From assembly GCF_002563675.1 (NCBI RefSeq), contig NZ_PDJC01000001.1, positions 2,604,001-2,668,000 of the forward strand: a DNA stretch of 64,000 nucleotides, in the 5' to 3' direction. The position numbers and the translations under genes were made by a program. Shown piece by piece: positions 16,882-26,072 of this stretch (within the stretch, counting starts at the first letter, position 1; the number at the start of each line of letters is the position of its first letter). The notes below the pieces were generated by a model. That model worked only from the letters and a program-made list of their open reading frames with translations. It was not told the DNA's origin and searched no databases. Source of the stretch: Propionicimonas paludicola (lineage in GTDB: Bacteria > Actinomycetota > Actinomycetes > Propionibacteriales > Propionibacteriaceae).

Positions 16882-18126
16882 ATGCTGAACGTGCCTGTGA
16901 CCAGCGTCGGCGTGAACCACAACCTGGTAGCCCTGGACGAGCTGGCCAGGTTGAGCGTCGCTTCCGAACAGATCCTGGCCCGACTTGATCGGGCCGACGT
17001 CCCCGGACGCATCCTGCTCAACACCTGCAACCGCTTCGAGCTCTACGTAGAAACACCTACCTTCCACGGCGGCCTCGAACTGGTGCTCGCCGCGGTCCGG
17101 GATGCGCTGGCTCCCGCCGATCAACACCTGGTCGATCAGTTCGAGGTGTACGCCGCGGACGCCGCCGTCCAGCACCTGCTCGAAGTGGCCAGCGGCCTGG
17201 ACTCGATGGTGGTCGGCGAGGCCGAGATCATCGGTCAGGTCCGGGGCGCCCTGACGACGGCCGGCCCCCGGGCCAGCGCGGCCCTGCACCGGCTCTTCGA
17301 TGCGGCTCTGACCACGGCAAAGGCGGTCGCCAGCGAGAGTGGGCTGGGTGAAGCCGGACGCTCCCTGGCCCAAGTCGGCCTGGACCTGGTCGAGGCCCGG
17401 CACTTCCCCCTGGCCGGCCGCCGGGTGCTGCTGATCGGCACCGGCAGCTACGCCCGGGTGGTCACCGCTGCACTGCTGCGCCGCGGCTGCACCGACCTGT
17501 CGGTCTACTCCCCCAGTGGCCGGGCCGAGCAGTTCGCCACCAGCCACGACGTCCGTCCGGTGACCGAGGCCGAGCTGGACGCGGCTCTGGCCGCCACCGA
17601 GCTGGTGATCACCTGCAGCGGTGGGCAACACCGCGGCGAGCCGGTCCTGGGCACCTTCCAACTGGCCGCCACCCGGGCCGGGGCGCCACTGCTGCCGGTA
17701 CTGGATCTGTCCTTGTCCGGTGACGTTGCCGCGGACGCCGACAAGCTGGCCAATGTCGACCTCATCGATCTGGACGAGGTGGGCGCCGCCGCCCCGGCCG
17801 CTCAGACCGCCGCCGTGCTGCGGGCTCGCGACCTGGTCAACCGCGGCGTGGAGACCTACCTGCATCTGGAGCAGGGACGCCAGGCCACCCCGGCGGTCAC
17901 CGCGATCAGAGCACATGTCACCCAGTTCATCGAGCGGGAGATCGAGTCGGCCAACCGCCGCTACGACGCCGAGACCGCGGCCGCCGTGGCCCACTCGCTG
18001 CGCCGGGTGTCGAACGCCCTACTGCACACTCCCTCGCTGCGCGCGGCCGAACTGGCCCGCACCGGCGGACTCGACGACTACTCCCACGCCCTGCACACCC
18101 TCTTCGGAATCGAGATCCCACGATGA
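16882..18126 (+). CDS. hemA: Glutamyl-tRNA reductase
   Basis: First committed enzyme of the C5 tetrapyrrole pathway; reduces glutamyl-tRNA to glutamate-1-semialdehyde with NADPH. The ATG at 16882 gives 414 residues; GTG 16891 is an alternative start. The catalytic cysteine is in LLNTCNRFELY (Cys49), followed by GLDSMVVGEAEIIGQVR (~residue 105) and the NADPH-binding loop VLLIGTGSYARV (~residue 187). The C-terminal dimerisation helices end with LLHTPSLRAAEL. It opens the heme run, with hemE starting within its stop codon (ATGA). HemL, the next enzyme in the pathway, is at 30501. Confidence 0.96.
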   Translation: MLNVPVTSVGVNHNLVALDELARLSVASEQILARLDRADVPGRILLNTCNRFELYVETPTFHGGLELVLAAVRDALAPADQHLVDQFEVYAADAAVQHLLEVASGLDSMVVGEAEIIGQVRGALTTAGPRASAALHRLFDAALTTAKAVASESGLGEAGRSLAQVGLDLVEARHFPLAGRRVLLIGTGSYARVVTAALLRRGCTDLSVYSPSGRAEQFATSHDVRPVTEAELDAALAATELVITCSGGQHRGEPVLGTFQLAATRAGAPLLPVLDLSLSGDVAADADKLANVDLIDLDEVGAAAPAAQTAAVLRARDLVNRGVETYLHLEQGRQATPAVTAIRAHVTQFIEREIESANRRYDAETAAAVAHSLRRVSNALLHTPSLRAAELARTGGLDDYSHALHTLFGIEIPR

Positions 18127-19157
18127 GCCAGCCCACCTCTCCGTTGCTGGCCGCCTACCGAGGCCAGCCGGTCACCCGGCGTCCGGTGTGGTTCATGCGC
18201 CAGGCCGGCCGCTCGCTGCCGGAGTACCGGGCGCTGCGCGAAGGCACGTCCATGCTGGAGGCCTGCCTGACTCCGGAGCTGGCCGCCGAGATCACCGTCC
18301 AGCCGGTTCGACGGCACGACGTGGACGCCGGCATCTTCTTCTCCGACATCGTGGTGCCGCTGCGGCTGGCCGGGATCGGCGTCGAGATCGTCCCGGGCGT
18401 CGGCCCGGTGCTGGATTCGCCGATTCGCAGTGCGGCCGACGTGGCCGCCCTCCCCGAACTCGACCCGGACGCCCTGGCGCCGGTCCGGGCCGGGGTTGCC
18501 GGTGCCGTGGCCGAACTCGGCGCCACTCCGCTGATCGGCTTCGCGGGCGCCCCGTTCACCCTGGCCTCCTACCTGATCGAGGGCCGGCCCAACCGCGACC
18601 TGCCCGCGACCAAAGCCCTGTTGGCCGAGGACCCGGAGACCTTCAACCGGCTGCTGGGATGGGTGGCCGGGATCACGGCCACCTTCCTGCGCGCCCAGGT
18701 CGAGGCCGGGGCCGTCGCCCTGCAGCTGTTCGACTCCTGGGTGGGTCGGCTGTCCCCGGCCGAGTATCGCATCAACGTCCAGCCGCATTCGGCCGCGGTG
18801 TTCGCGGCCATCGCCGACCTAGGCGTCCCCCGAGTGCACTTCGGCACGGCCACCGCGAACCTGCTGCCCGACCTGCTGGCCGCCGGAGCCGACGTGATCG
18901 GAGTGGCCTCCGATCTGGGCCTTGACCAGGCCAATCAGCTGCTCGGCGGGGCCGTCCCGCTGCAGGGGAACCTGGACCCGGCCCTCCTCAGCGGCGACTG
19001 GGCCACCCTCGAGGCGGCCACCCGTGACGTCGTGGCCCGCGGTGCGGCCGCACCGGGACATGTCTTCAACCTGGGTCACGGCGTCCCGCCGGACACCAAC
19101 CCGGACGTCCTCACCCGGCTCGTCGAGCTGGTCCACTCGATCCCTCCGGAGCACTGA
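18123..19157 (+). CDS. hemE: Uroporphyrinogen decarboxylase
   Basis: Removes the four acetate carboxyls of uroporphyrinogen III to give coproporphyrinogen III. The protein of 344 residues begins with a leader followed by RPVWFMRQAGRSLPEYR, the substrate-binding signature with essential arginines, and later has FSDIVVPLRLAGIG, GFAGAPFTLASYLIEG, LFDSWVGRLSP and FNLGHGVPPDTNPD, all hallmark blocks. It overlaps hemA by four bases and is followed after one base by the radical SAM gene, so it is inside one transcript. Confidence 0.97.
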   Translation: MSQPTSPLLAAYRGQPVTRRPVWFMRQAGRSLPEYRALREGTSMLEACLTPELAAEITVQPVRRHDVDAGIFFSDIVVPLRLAGIGVEIVPGVGPVLDSPIRSAADVAALPELDPDALAPVRAGVAGAVAELGATPLIGFAGAPFTLASYLIEGRPNRDLPATKALLAEDPETFNRLLGWVAGITATFLRAQVEAGAVALQLFDSWVGRLSPAEYRINVQPHSAAVFAAIADLGVPRVHFGTATANLLPDLLAAGADVIGVASDLGLDQANQLLGGAVPLQGNLDPALLSGDWATLEAATRDVVARGAAAPGHVFNLGHGVPPDTNPDVLTRLVELVHSIPPEH

Positions 19158-19158
19158 T

Positions 19159-20340
19159 ATGCATCCCGCCAGCACTGGACACCCCGGCCACGCCCAGCCC
19201 GGACACCCGGGCGCCGGCCACCCGGGCGCCGGACGTCCCTCGCACGGCATCGGCTCGGTGAAGCCGGACGGCTGGGCCTACCAGCGCGCTCCGATGATCA
19301 TCTACTGGGAGCTGACCAATGCCTGCGGGCTGGCCTGCCGGCACTGCCGGGCCACGGCCATGCCGGACGCGGCCCCCGGTGAGCTGACCACGTCCGAGGC
19401 CATCGCGCTGCTCGACGACATCCTCGGTTTCGCCGGTCCGGACGAGGCCCTGCCCCATGTGGTGATGACCGGCGGCGACCCGCTGCGCCGGGCCGACCTG
19501 CCCGAGCTCGTGGCCGCGGCCACCGCCCGCGGGATCGGGGTCTCCCTGGCCCCGGCGGTCACCCCGCTGCTCACCCGGGAGCGGATGTTCTGGATGAAGG
19601 AGATCGGCATCCAGGCCATCTCGCTGTCCCTGGACGGCTCCACGGCCGCCTACCACGACGGCGTCCGGATGGTGCCGGGCACCTTCGACGCCACCCTCAC
19701 CGCGCTGGACGATGCCGCCGACGCCGGCCTGTCGGTGCAGGTGAACACCCTGGTCACCGCCAACACCGCGGCCGACCTGCCGGCGGTCTACGAGCTGCTC
19801 AGCCAGCACACCTTGATGCAGTGGAGCCTGTTCTTCCTGATCTCGATCGGACGCGGCACCGAGCTGACCGAGCTCAGCCCCGGCGAGGCCGAGCGATGGC
19901 TGCTGTGGGCCGCGGGGATCAACCGCGAGGCGCCGTTCCGGGTGAAGACCACCGAGGCCATGCACTACCGCCGCCTGGTGGCCCAGCCGCTGCTGCGCGC
20001 CGGCAAGAGCAAGGAGGACCTCGAGGCGCATCCGATGTCGCGGGCCTTCGGGATCCGGGACGGCAACGGCATCGTCTTCATCTCCAACCTGGGCGAGGTC
20101 ACCCCGTCCGGCTTCCTGCCGATCAGCGTGGGCAACGTCAAGCAGCGCTCGCTGGTCGAGCTGTACCGCGACGATCCGCTGATGCGCGCGCTGCGCGACC
20201 CGTCCCAGTTCAAGGGACGCTGCGGGGTCTGCGAGTTCCAGGATTGGTGCGGCGGCTCCCGGGCCCGCGCCTACGCCTGGACCGGTGATCCGCTGGAGTC
20301 CGACCCGCTGTGCCCCTATCAGCCCAAGGCCGGCAAGTGA
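19159..20340 (+). CDS. Radical SAM/SPASM protein of the heme cluster (AhbD-like; possible coproheme decarboxylase)
   Basis: 393-residue radical SAM protein. The 4Fe-4S motif C-x3-C-x2-C is in TNACGLACRHCRA (~residues 52-64), followed by VVMTGGDPLRR. The C-terminus carries a SPASM-like cysteine set (GRCGVCEFQDWCGGSRAR, then LCPYQP). The first 30 residues are His/Pro/Gly-rich with GHPGA-type repeats. It lies between hemE and hemY with near-zero spacing, so it should act on a late heme precursor. Related AhbD enzymes decarboxylate Fe-coproporphyrin III to heme without oxygen. That role here, as an anaerobic alternative to HemQ, is inference. Other possibilities are an oxygen-independent porphyrin oxidase or a maturase. 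Start ATG 19159 is chosen because it follows the hemE stop. Confidence 0.8.
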   Translation: MHPASTGHPGHAQPGHPGAGHPGAGRPSHGIGSVKPDGWAYQRAPMIIYWELTNACGLACRHCRATAMPDAAPGELTTSEAIALLDDILGFAGPDEALPHVVMTGGDPLRRADLPELVAAATARGIGVSLAPAVTPLLTRERMFWMKEIGIQAISLSLDGSTAAYHDGVRMVPGTFDATLTALDDAADAGLSVQVNTLVTANTAADLPAVYELLSQHTLMQWSLFFLISIGRGTELTELSPGEAERWLLWAAGINREAPFRVKTTEAMHYRRLVAQPLLRAGKSKEDLEAHPMSRAFGIRDGNGIVFISNLGEVTPSGFLPISVGNVKQRSLVELYRDDPLMRALRDPSQFKGRCGVCEFQDWCGGSRARAYAWTGDPLESDPLCPYQPKAGK

Positions 20341-21785
20341 AGCTGCTGGTCGTCGGTGGCGGGATCGCCGGGCTGGCCGCAGCCTGGGAGGCCATCGCTC
20401 GGCCCGGCACCGAAGTGGTGCTGGTCGAGGCCGATGACCGGCTCGGCGGCAAGCTGCACACGGAGAGCGTCGACGGCTTCCTGATCGAGCACGGCCCGGA
20501 TTCGTTCGTCAGCTACCGTCCGGCGGCCGCCCAGCTGGCCCGCGAGGTCGGCCTGGGCGATGAGCTGATCGGGACTTCCGGAACCCGCCAGGTCTACCTG
20601 CGCTCGCGGGACAAGCTGCGTCCGATCCCGGCCGGGATGGGCATGGTGCTGCCGACCCGGCTGCTGCCGTTCGCCACCACCGGCATCCTCTCGGTGGGCG
20701 CCAAGCTGCGCGCCGGGCTCGATCTGGTCTTGCCGCGCCAACTGGGCACCGACGACGTGGCCATCGGCGCCTTCCTGCGCCGCCGGCTCGGTGGCGGCAT
20801 CGTCACCGGCTTCGCCGACCCCATGGTCGGCGGCATCTACGGAGCCAGCGTGGACGAGCTGAGCCTGGACGCCGTGCTGCCCAGCCTGCGCTCGGACGAG
20901 GCGGCCCACCGCAGCCTGATCCTGGCCTCGCTGGCTTCGGGCCGTAAGGCCCGCGCGGCCCGCCGGGCCTCGGGTGCCCGCGGACCGGGCTCCCCCTTCC
21001 AGACCCTGCGTGGCGGCCTGGGCACCCTGGTGGACTCCGTCGCCGACCGGCTCACCGCGGCCGGAGCTGAGGTGCGCACCGGCGTCTCGGTGCGCTCGCT
21101 GACCCGAACCGAGGGCGGCGGAGCGCACGCCGAACTGAGCGACGGAACCGTGATCGAGGCCGACGCCGTGGTGCTGGCCGGCGGCGTCCGCAGCAGCGCC
21201 GAACTACTGGCCGAGGTCGCCCCGTCCGCCGCGGCAGCACTGGCCGACGTGCCGCTGGCTACCTCGAATGTGATCAACCTCGGCTACCGGGCGTCCGCCT
21301 TCCCGGCCCCGGTGACCACCCACGGCTGGCTGGAAGCACAGGCCGCCCCGATCAGCGGAGTAACGGTCAGCTCGGCCAAGTGGGCCGGACGCGCCGGGGG
21401 CGATCAGGTGCTGATCCGCGCATTCGTCCCCGAACGCCTCGGCCCGATCGCCACCGCCGACACCGACGAACTGCTGGCCACGGTGATCGCGCACGTGGGC
21501 ACCGTGCTGGGCGCCACCGGGGCTCCGTTCCTGACCCGGCTCACCCGCTGGACCTCGGTGATGCCGAAGTACACCGTCGGCCACCTGGACCGGATCGCCA
21601 CGGCCGAAGCCGCCTTGGCCGAACTGCCCAGCTGGCGGATCGCCGGGTCGGCACTGCGCGGCGTCGGGGTGCCCGATTGCATTGCCGACGGACGCCGCCA
21701 GGCCGCCGCCGCCCTAGACGCCGCCACCACCCCCGAAGCCACCCCTGCACGCGAAACCGCCGCCAGAGTTAGGGTCGATTCATGA
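20337..21785 (+). CDS. hemY: Coproporphyrinogen III oxidase, HemY/CgoX type
   Basis: FAD-dependent oxidase making coproporphyrin III (in HemQ-type pathways) or protoporphyrin IX. Start is GTG 20337 within the previous stop (GTGA), giving VKLLVVGGGIAGLAAAWEA, the dinucleotide-binding fold, with EADDRLGGKLHTE next. GFADPMVGGIYGASVDELSL and a C-terminal FAD contact (LRGVGVPDCIADGRR) complete the HemY pattern. Length is 482 residues. With hemQ and hemH immediately following, the coproporphyrin-dependent branch is favoured. Confidence 0.94.
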   Translation: MKLLVVGGGIAGLAAAWEAIARPGTEVVLVEADDRLGGKLHTESVDGFLIEHGPDSFVSYRPAAAQLAREVGLGDELIGTSGTRQVYLRSRDKLRPIPAGMGMVLPTRLLPFATTGILSVGAKLRAGLDLVLPRQLGTDDVAIGAFLRRRLGGGIVTGFADPMVGGIYGASVDELSLDAVLPSLRSDEAAHRSLILASLASGRKARAARRASGARGPGSPFQTLRGGLGTLVDSVADRLTAAGAEVRTGVSVRSLTRTEGGGAHAELSDGTVIEADAVVLAGGVRSSAELLAEVAPSAAAALADVPLATSNVINLGYRASAFPAPVTTHGWLEAQAAPISGVTVSSAKWAGRAGGDQVLIRAFVPERLGPIATADTDELLATVIAHVGTVLGATGAPFLTRLTRWTSVMPKYTVGHLDRIATAEAALAELPSWRIAGSALRGVGVPDCIADGRRQAAAALDAATTPEATPARETAARVRVDS

Positions 21786-22438
21786 CTGATGCGATCAGCT
21801 ACACCTGCTATGCCGTCTTCACCCGCCGCGGCCCGGCCCCGGTGGACGTGGCCGCCGACGTCACCGAACTGATCGGCGAGCTAGCCGAGGGCGGGGTGAC
21901 CACCCGCGGCCTCTACGACGTCCACGGGATGCCGGCGAAGGCCGACCTGCTGGTCTGGCTGCACGGCGATTCGGCCGAGCGGCTCCAGGAGGCGCAACGC
22001 CGCTTCCAGCGCGAGGCGCTGGGTGGGGCCGTCGAGCTGACCTGGTCCGGCTTCGGGGTGCACCGGCAGGCCGAGTTCAGCCGCAGCCATCGTCCGGCCT
22101 TCCTGCGCGGTGTCGAGCCGAAGACTTGGCTGACCGTCTATCCGTTCGTCCGCTCGTATGAGTGGTATCTGCTGCCCGAGGACGAGCGTCGCGCCTTGTT
22201 GGCCGAGCATGGCGAGCAGGGACGGGAGTTCCCGCAGGTGCTCAGCAACACGGTGGCCGCCTTCGCGCTGGGCGACTACGAGTGGCTGCTGGCCCTGGAG
22301 GCCGACGAGCTGGTCGACCTGACCGACCTGATGCGCCACCTGCGCGGCTCCGGCGCGCGCCGGCACGTCCGGCTGGAGGTGCCGTTCTTCACCGGACACC
22401 GGATCGCGCCGTCCGACCTGCCCCGAGTCTTGCGATGA
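21782..22438 (+). CDS. hemQ: Coproheme decarboxylase HemQ (ChdC)
   Basis: Converts coproheme to heme b using peroxide, the last step of the coproporphyrin-dependent route. The 218-residue protein has the chlorite-dismutase-like fold signature TVYPFVRSYEWYLLPEDERR. By a constant 15-residue offset from the numbering used for Corynebacterium diphtheriae ChdC, Tyr120 fits the catalytic tyrosine, His143 (AEHGEQGREF) the proximal heme ligand and His103 (SRSHRPAF) the distal histidine. So this is the actinobacterial subtype with all key residues. Overlaps hemY and hemH by four bases each. Confidence 0.96.
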   Translation: MTDAISYTCYAVFTRRGPAPVDVAADVTELIGELAEGGVTTRGLYDVHGMPAKADLLVWLHGDSAERLQEAQRRFQREALGGAVELTWSGFGVHRQAEFSRSHRPAFLRGVEPKTWLTVYPFVRSYEWYLLPEDERRALLAEHGEQGREFPQVLSNTVAAFALGDYEWLLALEADELVDLTDLMRHLRGSGARRHVRLEVPFFTGHRIAPSDLPRVLR

Positions 22439-23478
22439 CCGACGCCGTCCTGCTGCTCGGCTTCGGCGGCCCGGAGGGCGTCGACGAGGTGGTGCCGTTC
22501 CTGGAGCGGGTCACCACCGGACGCGGGATTCCGCCCGAGCGGCTGGTCGAGGTGGGACAGCACTACTTCACCCTCGGCGGGGTGAGCCCGTTGAACGCTC
22601 AGAACCGTGCGCTGCGGACGGCGCTGGCCGAGGCGCTCGCCGCTCAGGGCTCGCCGATCGAGGTGGCCCTGGCCAACCGGAACTCGCCTCCCTTCGTGCC
22701 GGACGTGCTGGCCGAACTCGCTGCGACCGGACACCGCGAGCTGCTGGCCGTGGCCACGGCGGCCTACTCCGGCTACTCCAGCTGTCGGCAGTACCGGGAG
22801 GATCTGGGGACGGCGCTCGCTGCGTCCGACCTCGGCCTGGCCGTGCGCAAGCTGTCCCCCTTCTACGACCTGCCCGAGTTCGCCGGCACCATCGCCGCGC
22901 TGCTGCTGGAGGCGTTGCCCCGTGACATGTCACTGGACGATCCGGGCACCCAGTTGGTCTTCACCACCCACTCCGTGCCGACCTCGGCGGCCCGGGCGTC
23001 CGGCCCGTCCGGGGACGCGTACGTGAGCCAGCACCGCTGGGTGGCCGAGCAGGTGGTGGGCCATTTGGCCGAGGCCATCGGCGTCACCAAGCCGTGGGAG
23101 CTGGTCTTCCAGTCGCGCAGCGGCCCGCCGACCATGCCCTGGCTGGAGCCGGACGTGAACGACGCGCTGCGGGCCTACGCCGCCGAGGGCGCCACGGCCG
23201 TGGTGCTGGTGCCGATCGGCTTCCTGTCCGATCACATGGAGGTGATCTGGGACCTGGACACCCAGGCCCGCGATACCGCCGCTGAGCTGGGCGTTCGCCT
23301 GGTCCGGACGCCGACCGTGGGCACCGATCCGCGCTTCGTGGCAGCTTTGGCCCGGCGGATCGCCGCCGAGCTGGCCGCGCCGTCCCCCGAGCCTGAGGCC
23401 GGCGACTTCTGCTCCGGCGGCTGCTGCGCGAACCCGCGCCGGGAGCTGCCGACCGTGCCCGGGACGGGACGAGCCTGA
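22435..23478 (+). CDS. hemH: Coproporphyrin III ferrochelatase with [2Fe-2S] cysteines
   Basis: Inserts Fe(II) into coproporphyrin III to form coproheme. The 347-residue protein opens with VLLLGFGGPEG, and has the FTTHSVPTSAA histidine motif and LVFQSRSGPPTMPWLEPDV. An internal cysteine (YSSCRQYRED) and three C-terminal cysteines (FCSGGCCANPR; Cys326, 330, 331) match the arrangement that holds a [2Fe-2S] cluster in actinobacterial ferrochelatases such as that of Mycobacterium tuberculosis. Begins inside the hemQ stop (ATGA) and ends in TGATG shared with hemC-hemD. Confidence 0.96.
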   Translation: MTDAVLLLGFGGPEGVDEVVPFLERVTTGRGIPPERLVEVGQHYFTLGGVSPLNAQNRALRTALAEALAAQGSPIEVALANRNSPPFVPDVLAELAATGHRELLAVATAAYSGYSSCRQYREDLGTALAASDLGLAVRKLSPFYDLPEFAGTIAALLLEALPRDMSLDDPGTQLVFTTHSVPTSAARASGPSGDAYVSQHRWVAEQVVGHLAEAIGVTKPWELVFQSRSGPPTMPWLEPDVNDALRAYAAEGATAVVLVPIGFLSDHMEVIWDLDTQARDTAAELGVRLVRTPTVGTDPRFVAALARRIAAELAAPSPEPEAGDFCSGGCCANPRRELPTVPGTGRA

Positions 23479-25094
23479 TGAAGCTGAGGCTGGCCACCCG
23501 CGGTTCGAAGCTGGCCTGGGCGCAGTCCGGGATGGTCGCCGACCTGCTGCGGACGCACGGGCATGAGGTCGAGTTGGTCCGGGTCACCACGCACGGCGAT
23601 GTGACCACGGCACCCCTGGCCAGCCTGGGCGGAGCCGGGGTGTTCGTCGGTGCCGTGCGGGCGGCCGTGCTGGCCGGTGAGGCCGACCTGGCCGTCCATT
23701 CGTTCAAGGATCTGCCGACCGAGCCGAACGACGACTTCGTGCTCGCCGCGGTGCCCGAGCGCGAGGATCTGGCCGATGCGCTGTGCGCACGCGACAGGCT
23801 GAGTCTGGCCGCGTTGCCGGCCGGAGCGCGGGTGGGGACGGGTTCGCCGCGGCGGGCTGCACAGCTGCTGTTGCGGCGGCCGGATCTGGAGCCGGTGGCG
23901 ATCCGCGGCAACGTGGAGACCCGGCTTTCCCGGGTGGGGGCCGACCTGGACGCTGTGCTGCTGGCTGCGGCCGGACTGCGCCGGCTCGGCTTGGCTGCGG
24001 CCATCACCGAGCGCCTGGATCCGTCGGAGTTCTTGCCGGCCCCGGCCCAGGGTGCGCTGGCGCTGGAGTGCCGCGCCGATGCGTCCGACGAGCTGCGGGC
24101 TGCGCTGGCCGAGGTGGACGACCCGGCTTCCCGGCTGGCGGCGCTGGCCGAGCGCGCCGTGCTGCTCCGGCTGCAGGCCGGCTGTGCGGCCCCGGTCGCC
24201 GCGCATGCCACGGTTGCCGATGGTCGGCTGGAGTTGGTGGCCACGGTCACCGCCGTGGACGGCACCGCCCAGCTCACCGAACACGTCTCCGGAGCATCGA
24301 GCTCAGCCGAGGAGTTGGGACGCCAGGTGGCCGACCAGCTGCTCGCCGCCGGCGCCGCCGACCTCGTCGATCTGTCCGCTGACAAGCCCAAGCCCCTGGC
24401 CGGCCGGACCATCCTGGTCCCCGAGCGGGCTCCCTCCGGCACTGCAGCCACCCTGACCGCCGCCGGCGCCGATGTGATCCTGGCCGCCTTCACCGAGCAG
24501 CAGCCGCTGCCTCTGGACGAGTTGCGTGCCGCCCTGGCCGAAGACTGGGACTGGCTCGTGCTCAGCTCCGCCAAGGCCGTCCCCGCCCTGGTCGAGGCGC
24601 TCGCCGGACGCCCCCTCACCGCTCAGGTTGCCGCCGTCGGCCCAGCCACCGCCGCTGCGCTTTCCGAAGTAGGCCTCACGCCCACCCTCGTCGCCCAGCC
24701 CGCGAACGGCGCCGCCCTGGTCGCCGCCTTCCCCGCCGGACCCGGCCGCATCCTCATTCCCGGCGCCGCCGACCACTCCGTCGAGCCCACCGCAGGTCTT
24801 GTTGCCAAGGGCTGGGACGTCCACAACCTCGCCGTCTACCGGACGATCAGCCTTCCGCTGCCCGAGTCGGTCGTCTCCCGCTGGCAAGCCGGCACCATCG
24901 ACGCCTTCATCGTCACCGCCGGCTCCGTCGCCCGGTCTGCCGTCGCCTCCGCCGGCCTCCCCGGCCCGAAAGTCGTCGCCCTCGGCCCTTCGGCCGCCAG
25001 AGTGTCTACAGAACTCGGCCTCACCGTCGCCGCGACCGCGACCCGCCCCCTCGCCGCCGCTATCGCTGATTCGGTCCTAGTCGCCCTCGCCTGA
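23478..25094 (+). CDS. hemC: Fusion of porphobilinogen deaminase (HemC) and uroporphyrinogen III synthase (HemD)
   Basis: 538-residue bifunctional protein. Residues 1-~300 are HemC, which polymerises four porphobilinogens: LRLATRGSKLAWAQ, VHSFKDLPTE, the arginine-rich RVGTGSPRRAAQLL, AIRGNVETRL, and the dipyrromethane cofactor cysteine in RLQAGCAAPVAAH (Cys236). Residues ~303-538 are HemD, which closes and inverts ring D: GRTILVPERA, WLVLSSAKAV (family: FTS-type), LIPGAADHSVEP and FIVTAGSVAR. Fusion makes sense because HemC's product is unstable and must be cyclised at once. Starts in the hemH stop. It is the last gene before the accessory island. Confidence 0.96.
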   Translation: MKLRLATRGSKLAWAQSGMVADLLRTHGHEVELVRVTTHGDVTTAPLASLGGAGVFVGAVRAAVLAGEADLAVHSFKDLPTEPNDDFVLAAVPEREDLADALCARDRLSLAALPAGARVGTGSPRRAAQLLLRRPDLEPVAIRGNVETRLSRVGADLDAVLLAAAGLRRLGLAAAITERLDPSEFLPAPAQGALALECRADASDELRAALAEVDDPASRLAALAERAVLLRLQAGCAAPVAAHATVADGRLELVATVTAVDGTAQLTEHVSGASSSAEELGRQVADQLLAAGAADLVDLSADKPKPLAGRTILVPERAPSGTAATLTAAGADVILAAFTEQQPLPLDELRAALAEDWDWLVLSSAKAVPALVEALAGRPLTAQVAAVGPATAAALSEVGLTPTLVAQPANGAALVAAFPAGPGRILIPGAADHSVEPTAGLVAKGWDVHNLAVYRTISLPLPESVVSRWQAGTIDAFIVTAGSVARSAVASAGLPGPKVVALGPSAARVSTELGLTVAATATRPLAAAIADSVLVALA

Positions 25095-25170
25095 TCACCC
25101 AGCCCGACTGCCGGTCAGAAAGCCCACACAGCCCGAAACGAGTTGTGTTGCTAGTTCAAGTGAAGCGCCG

Positions 25171-26070
25171 TCAGATCCACTCCTGTAGGAGGGGACCGAC
25201 TGGTGCGCCGTCAAGAGCGACGGCCTCCGCTCGCTGCCGCTTCGGTCGTCGATCCGGTCGCACCGCGCGCGCCAAGTAGTCTGAGTAGAGGTCCCGTTGC
25301 CAGGAGAGCGTGGCAAGAAGCAGGACTTCGATCCGATGTTCGCCGCGACGGTGTTGCAGAGTGGATAGCGACTGCTCAAGCGCCGCAACGTCGGAGACTC
25401 GACCGATTTCGGACGTCCACATCTTCATCGGCTTTGAAGCAATATCAAGCGAGTAGTTGATCGCATTGCGAAAGGCACTCACGTGCTGCGGGTGGCTAAT
25501 GAGCGTTCTCAGTGTGCTGATGATATTCGTAGAGGTCAGATCCAGACCTCCAAGCGTGAGCAGATCTGCCAGCACCAGGTCCAACTCCCTCCAAGCGGCT
25601 TTGTGGCTTCCGCCTTGGCCTTGAGGTTTGCAGATCAGCGTGGAGGTGTTGACGCTTGGGCCTTGCACTACACGAAGGTCATATAGACCTTGTGGCAACA
25701 CGCCACCGCGACCAAGCGTTCGATGGCCAACACCAACGCCGTAGAGTAGCGCCCGACAGGAGAAGAATGCGGCATAGTAGCCCGTTACGGCGGTCCATTC
25801 GGGGTTGATTGGCGAGAAGACCGAATGCAAATAGGTCCGCGTCTGCGTTATTGCGATACTATATGCGGCTTCCCAATCCGCCAGCCACGCCGCTTCGAGA
25901 TACTCCGATGGGATCTCAATCTCAAAACGGGAAGGTCCGGCAAGTTTGGCTTGAGTTCGATACGCGTCCACCATGGAGGCAAGGTCCACTGTGGGCTGCA
26001 ATGCGGATACACCAACAACTAGGCGGTTACGCGCGCGAAGCTCAGCCGCCGCCACCGACGCTGTCAACAC
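25171..26070 (-). CDS. Unknown protein coupled to DGQHR gene, possible HEPN-like
   Basis: 299-residue protein not assigned to a named family. It starts at GTG 26070, two bases after the DGQHR gene stop, so the two are almost certainly co-translated. Largely alpha-helical in appearance, no signal peptide or membrane helix. The segment GYYAAFFSCRALL (~residues 97-109) resembles the YYA.F.AARALL helix of HEPN-type proteins. RTLISH (~residue 187) fits the R-x4-H RNase pattern of that superfamily, and RNAINYSLD follows. These are weak pattern matches, so the HEPN idea is a hypothesis. Codon use and base composition are AT-richer than the flanking hem genes, suggesting transfer. The C-terminus is basic (RPDRRPKRQR), compatible with nucleic acid binding. 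Confidence 0.7.
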   Translation of the reverse strand: MLTASVAAAELRARNRLVVGVSALQPTVDLASMVDAYRTQAKLAGPSRFEIEIPSEYLEAAWLADWEAAYSIAITQTRTYLHSVFSPINPEWTAVTGYYAAFFSCRALLYGVGVGHRTLGRGGVLPQGLYDLRVVQGPSVNTSTLICKPQGQGGSHKAAWRELDLVLADLLTLGGLDLTSTNIISTLRTLISHPQHVSAFRNAINYSLDIASKPMKMWTSEIGRVSDVAALEQSLSTLQHRRGEHRIEVLLLATLSWQRDLYSDYLARAVRPDRRPKRQRAEAVALDGAPVGPLLQEWI

Positions 26071-26072
26071 GA

